From the NCBI GenBank assembly GCA_029865515.1, contig JAOUGQ010000116.1, forward strand, positions 1 to 8,726: DNA of 8,726 nt, written 5' to 3'. Positions 6,705 through 8,726 of the stretch are shown in pieces. A model generated the notes under the pieces. That model saw only the letters and a list, made by a program, of their open reading frames with translations, ran no database searches and had not been told where the DNA came from. This DNA comes from Nitrospirota bacterium (lineage in GTDB: Bacteria > Nitrospirota > Nitrospiria > Nitrospirales > UBA8639). Both the position numbers and the translations under genes were made by a program. How positions within the stretch are numbered: position 1 is the first letter of the stretch; every line of letters begins with the position of its first letter.

Positions 6705-6717
6705 GAGGTGAGGGATG
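6705..6717 (+). promoter_or_regulatory. Ribosome binding site and start of the fusion gene
   Basis: GAGGTGA (6705-6711) matches seven bases of the Shine-Dalgarno consensus, with 6 bases from GAGG to the ATG at 6715. An in-frame TGA at 6709-6711 lies inside it, so translation cannot begin further upstream. This fixes the longest possible N-terminus. Confidence 0.75.
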
Positions 6718-8726
6718 AAGGCAGAAACAGAGAATCTGGATTTTGTGACCATTGACGGTCTTCTATCGTATGGAGAGGCGATGGCCAGGCGTCTACCCGT
6801 GGAGGGGGCGGAATTACCTCCACCTCCAGTTTCATCCGGAGATCGCCCGGAACGTGCTCGAGAGGCCATGGCCGCAATCCGAATGTTGGTCCAGGAGGCT
6901 CAATGCGGTTTTGCCAATGCGGCAGCATACAAAAATGCACGACACACGCTGATTCAACAAGCCTGCGGGGGAGATGAGTTGGTGTTTTTCGCGGCATGGA
7001 ATCAGCTCCTTGCCCAAGGCGAGCTTTCATGCTTATTGCGAGCTCCAATTGGCGCCACGATAAAGCCAGCACGACGGCGCCCTGTGGCTATCGTGCCACG
7101 TGACCAGATGACCCCTAATTTGGCTGAAGGTCGAATCGTGTTGGACATAGGGAATGATCGGTATTGGTTGATGCCTCGGGATTTAAGCGGCCGCACGCTT
7201 TTTCTGACCATGCGACATGGCGTGTCGCAAATGGACAGTAAGAAGTTTCGTGTGGGGCGCCGGTTCAGAAATGTTCTTGACCCTGAACGGGGCATTCCCA
7301 AGGCGGAGGCCATCGGGACCGCCCTTGCCCGTACCTTGGGCCTGGTCGGAAAACAACTGGACTTCCTCCACCTGCATAATTACCTGGATTCAGATTCCTT
7401 TGTGCATATGGTGAGCAACAGTCCCAATACTCGGCAGCTCTTTGAGCGGGTCGTCTCCATCCTGGCTCCGGAGACAGCCCAGTCGACTCAAGCCACGTTT
7501 GAAAGTGCGTTAGAATCACAAGACTTCGGATGGGCCACCGGTATTGAGAAAACCCCAGAACTCGAAGAAGCCGCCAAAGCCTTTGGCGTCGACGCGAAGA
7601 CGGCCCAGCGCCTGATTAAACATCCGCTGTACAGTTATCCGGGAGGCCACTCGTTCTTTGAACTCTATGTGGAGTTGGTCGATGGGTTCCATCAATTGGG
7701 TCAGACCCACCAGGGAAAAGTCCTGTGTTTATATACGCACAGCTCAACCTTGCGCGCGCTCTTAATTTTTCTGGATCCTCGTCCGTTTAGCGAGGCTTTT
7801 TCAGAATTTGGAGCCTATAAGGAAGGACAGGACAACGTCGTGCTTCTCACCTATGAGCATGGACAGTTGTCAGGGTATTCCACGGCCGTCGGTCTTTCAG
7901 AACGAGAGCGGGTGGCCCGCGAGGCCTGGATGACCGTGGAACAAGATCGCCGGGAAAAAGTCACGCTGAAACCACGTCAAATCCGGCGGATCGTCGCCTT
8001 GGTTTCCGGTGGGGATTTTGCCGGAGCCGGGGCCGCCTTGAAGGAGCTTCGCGTGACGGGGAACCGGTTGGGTCTCGAAGTCTATTTCGTGCAACACGGA
8101 TTTCTGGGGTTGGCGAACAATTGGATTGAGTTAGTGACGGAGGAGGACACGCGTGGCATGAGCAATCACGCCAGCAGTCCAATTGGCAGTAGCCGGTTTG
8201 AAGATTTCAAAGATGAGGAAGTCCAACTGGCAGCCCTCCATCATCTCAAACCGTTTATGGAGGGTGGGGCGTTAGTGGTGATGGGAGGGGACGGAAGCAT
8301 GCGTGGGGCTCGCGCCATCTATGAACGGTTTGGGGTACAGGTCGTGGGGATTCCCGGCTCCATCGACGACAATATCGCCGGAACCACGTCACTCGGGCTG
8401 CAATCGGCTGTTGCCCTGGCGAACCAATCAATCGAGTCGCTGAAAGCGACCAGCGCGGCCATGGGAAGTGTATTTTTCGTGGAGGTCATGGGGGCAGGAT
8501 CCGGTCACCTGGCTTTAATGTGTGCCTATCAGGCACGAGCTGAGGGGTTGTTGGTCAATGAACATCCTGATCCTGATGTGTATATCGAGGAGGTCATACT
8601 GGGAACATTGAAACAGACATTGGGCGTCCGGAACAAAAGCCATCTGATTGTGGTGGCCGAACGCACGCCTCACCGCCATCATCCGGAGGGTGGAGTCCAT
8701 GGCCTGGTGGACTATGTCGCCGGTCG
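6715..8726 (+). CDS. Fusion: unknown N-terminal region + PFKFB-like histidine phosphatase + PfkA-type 6-phosphofructokinase (3' end outside window)
   Basis: The frame runs without a stop for 670 codons to the window edge. Residues 1 to about 160 match nothing I recognise. About 163-400 is a histidine-phosphatase (phosphoglycerate mutase-like) domain: RHG at 167-169 with the phospho-acceptor His168, RVGRR, SNSPNTRQ, YPGGHSF and THSSTLRALLIFL with the second His342. The YPGG and LRALLIFLD segments resemble the FBPase-2 half of eukaryotic PFKFB. About 423 onward is a PfkA-family kinase: SGGD (431-434), GSSRF (Arg494), GGDGS (524-528), PGSIDDN (547-553), VEVMGAGSG (589-597) and VAERT (Glu649). 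GGDGS and PGS rather than GGDDT and PKT point to ATP, not pyrophosphate, as donor. Family residues are changed in both active sites (see findings), so either activity could be altered or regulatory. About 70 or more residues are missing at the 3' end. The two domain calls are firm; the net reaction is not. Confidence 0.88.
   Translation, partial: MKAETENLDFVTIDGLLSYGEAMARRLPVEGAELPPPPVSSGDRPERAREAMAAIRMLVQEAQCGFANAAAYKNARHTLIQQACGGDELVFFAAWNQLLAQGELSCLLRAPIGATIKPARRRPVAIVPRDQMTPNLAEGRIVLDIGNDRYWLMPRDLSGRTLFLTMRHGVSQMDSKKFRVGRRFRNVLDPERGIPKAEAIGTALARTLGLVGKQLDFLHLHNYLDSDSFVHMVSNSPNTRQLFERVVSILAPETAQSTQATFESALESQDFGWATGIEKTPELEEAAKAFGVDAKTAQRLIKHPLYSYPGGHSFFELYVELVDGFHQLGQTHQGKVLCLYTHSSTLRALLIFLDPRPFSEAFSEFGAYKEGQDNVVLLTYEHGQLSGYSTAVGLSERERVAREAWMTVEQDRREKVTLKPRQIRRIVALVSGGDFAGAGAALKELRVTGNRLGLEVYFVQHGFLGLANNWIELVTEEDTRGMSNHASSPIGSSRFEDFKDEEVQLAALHHLKPFMEGGALVVMGGDGSMRGARAIYERFGVQVVGIPGSIDDNIAGTTSLGLQSAVALANQSIESLKATSAAMGSVFFVEVMGAGSGHLALMCAYQARAEGLLVNEHPDPDVYIEEVILGTLKQTLGVRNKSHLIVVAERTPHRHHPEGGVHGLVDYVAG

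Noticed and set aside
6569..7072. 167-codon minus frame opposite the start of the fusion gene
   Set aside because: Antisense shadow: the + strand here is a continuous coding frame with a good ribosome binding site; the minus translation resembles no family.

Overview
This is a dense bacterial chromosomal segment with ordinary housekeeping genes on the left and an unusual glycolysis-related fusion on the right. The gene content, the style of the omega subunit and a mid-range base composition suggest a Nitrospirota (Nitrospira-like) bacterium. That assignment rests on recognition only, with no rRNA or marker search behind it. I see no mobile elements, CRISPR arrays, tRNA or rRNA genes.

Positions 1-4589, all on +: hflX (3' part only), nth, yicC, gmk, rpoZ and coaBC. 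hflX/nth and nth/yicC each overlap by an ATGA, which implies translational coupling. The run yicC-gmk-rpoZ-coaBC matches the B. subtilis yloC-gmk-rpoZ-coaBC neighbourhood, so it is an old conserved cluster joining RNA turnover, GMP to GDP conversion, RNA polymerase assembly and coenzyme A synthesis. A weak hairpin with a T-tract follows coaBC.

Positions 4590-5097 are about 500 bases without a recognised gene, between coaBC (+) and pyk (-), which converge. The stretch holds several hairpins and one possible 25-residue membrane micro-protein (4769-4846), which has no clear ribosome binding site.

Positions 5098-8726: pyruvate kinase (-) is head to head with a very long reading frame (+, from 6715, open at the window end). 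Their 216-base spacer holds an extended -10 promoter for pyk and a 10-bp stem-loop just before the ribosome binding site of the long gene. The long gene encodes at least 670 residues in three parts: an unassigned N-terminal region of about 160 residues, a histidine-phosphatase domain resembling the FBPase-2 half of eukaryotic PFKFB, and a PfkA-family 6-phosphofructokinase domain. This is a kinase/phosphatase fusion in the opposite order to PFK-2/FBPase-2 and with a different kinase fold. Both domains have changes at positions that are catalytic in their families. Divergent pairing of this protein with pyruvate kinase suggests a control point between glycolysis and gluconeogenesis. It is the most interesting object in the window.
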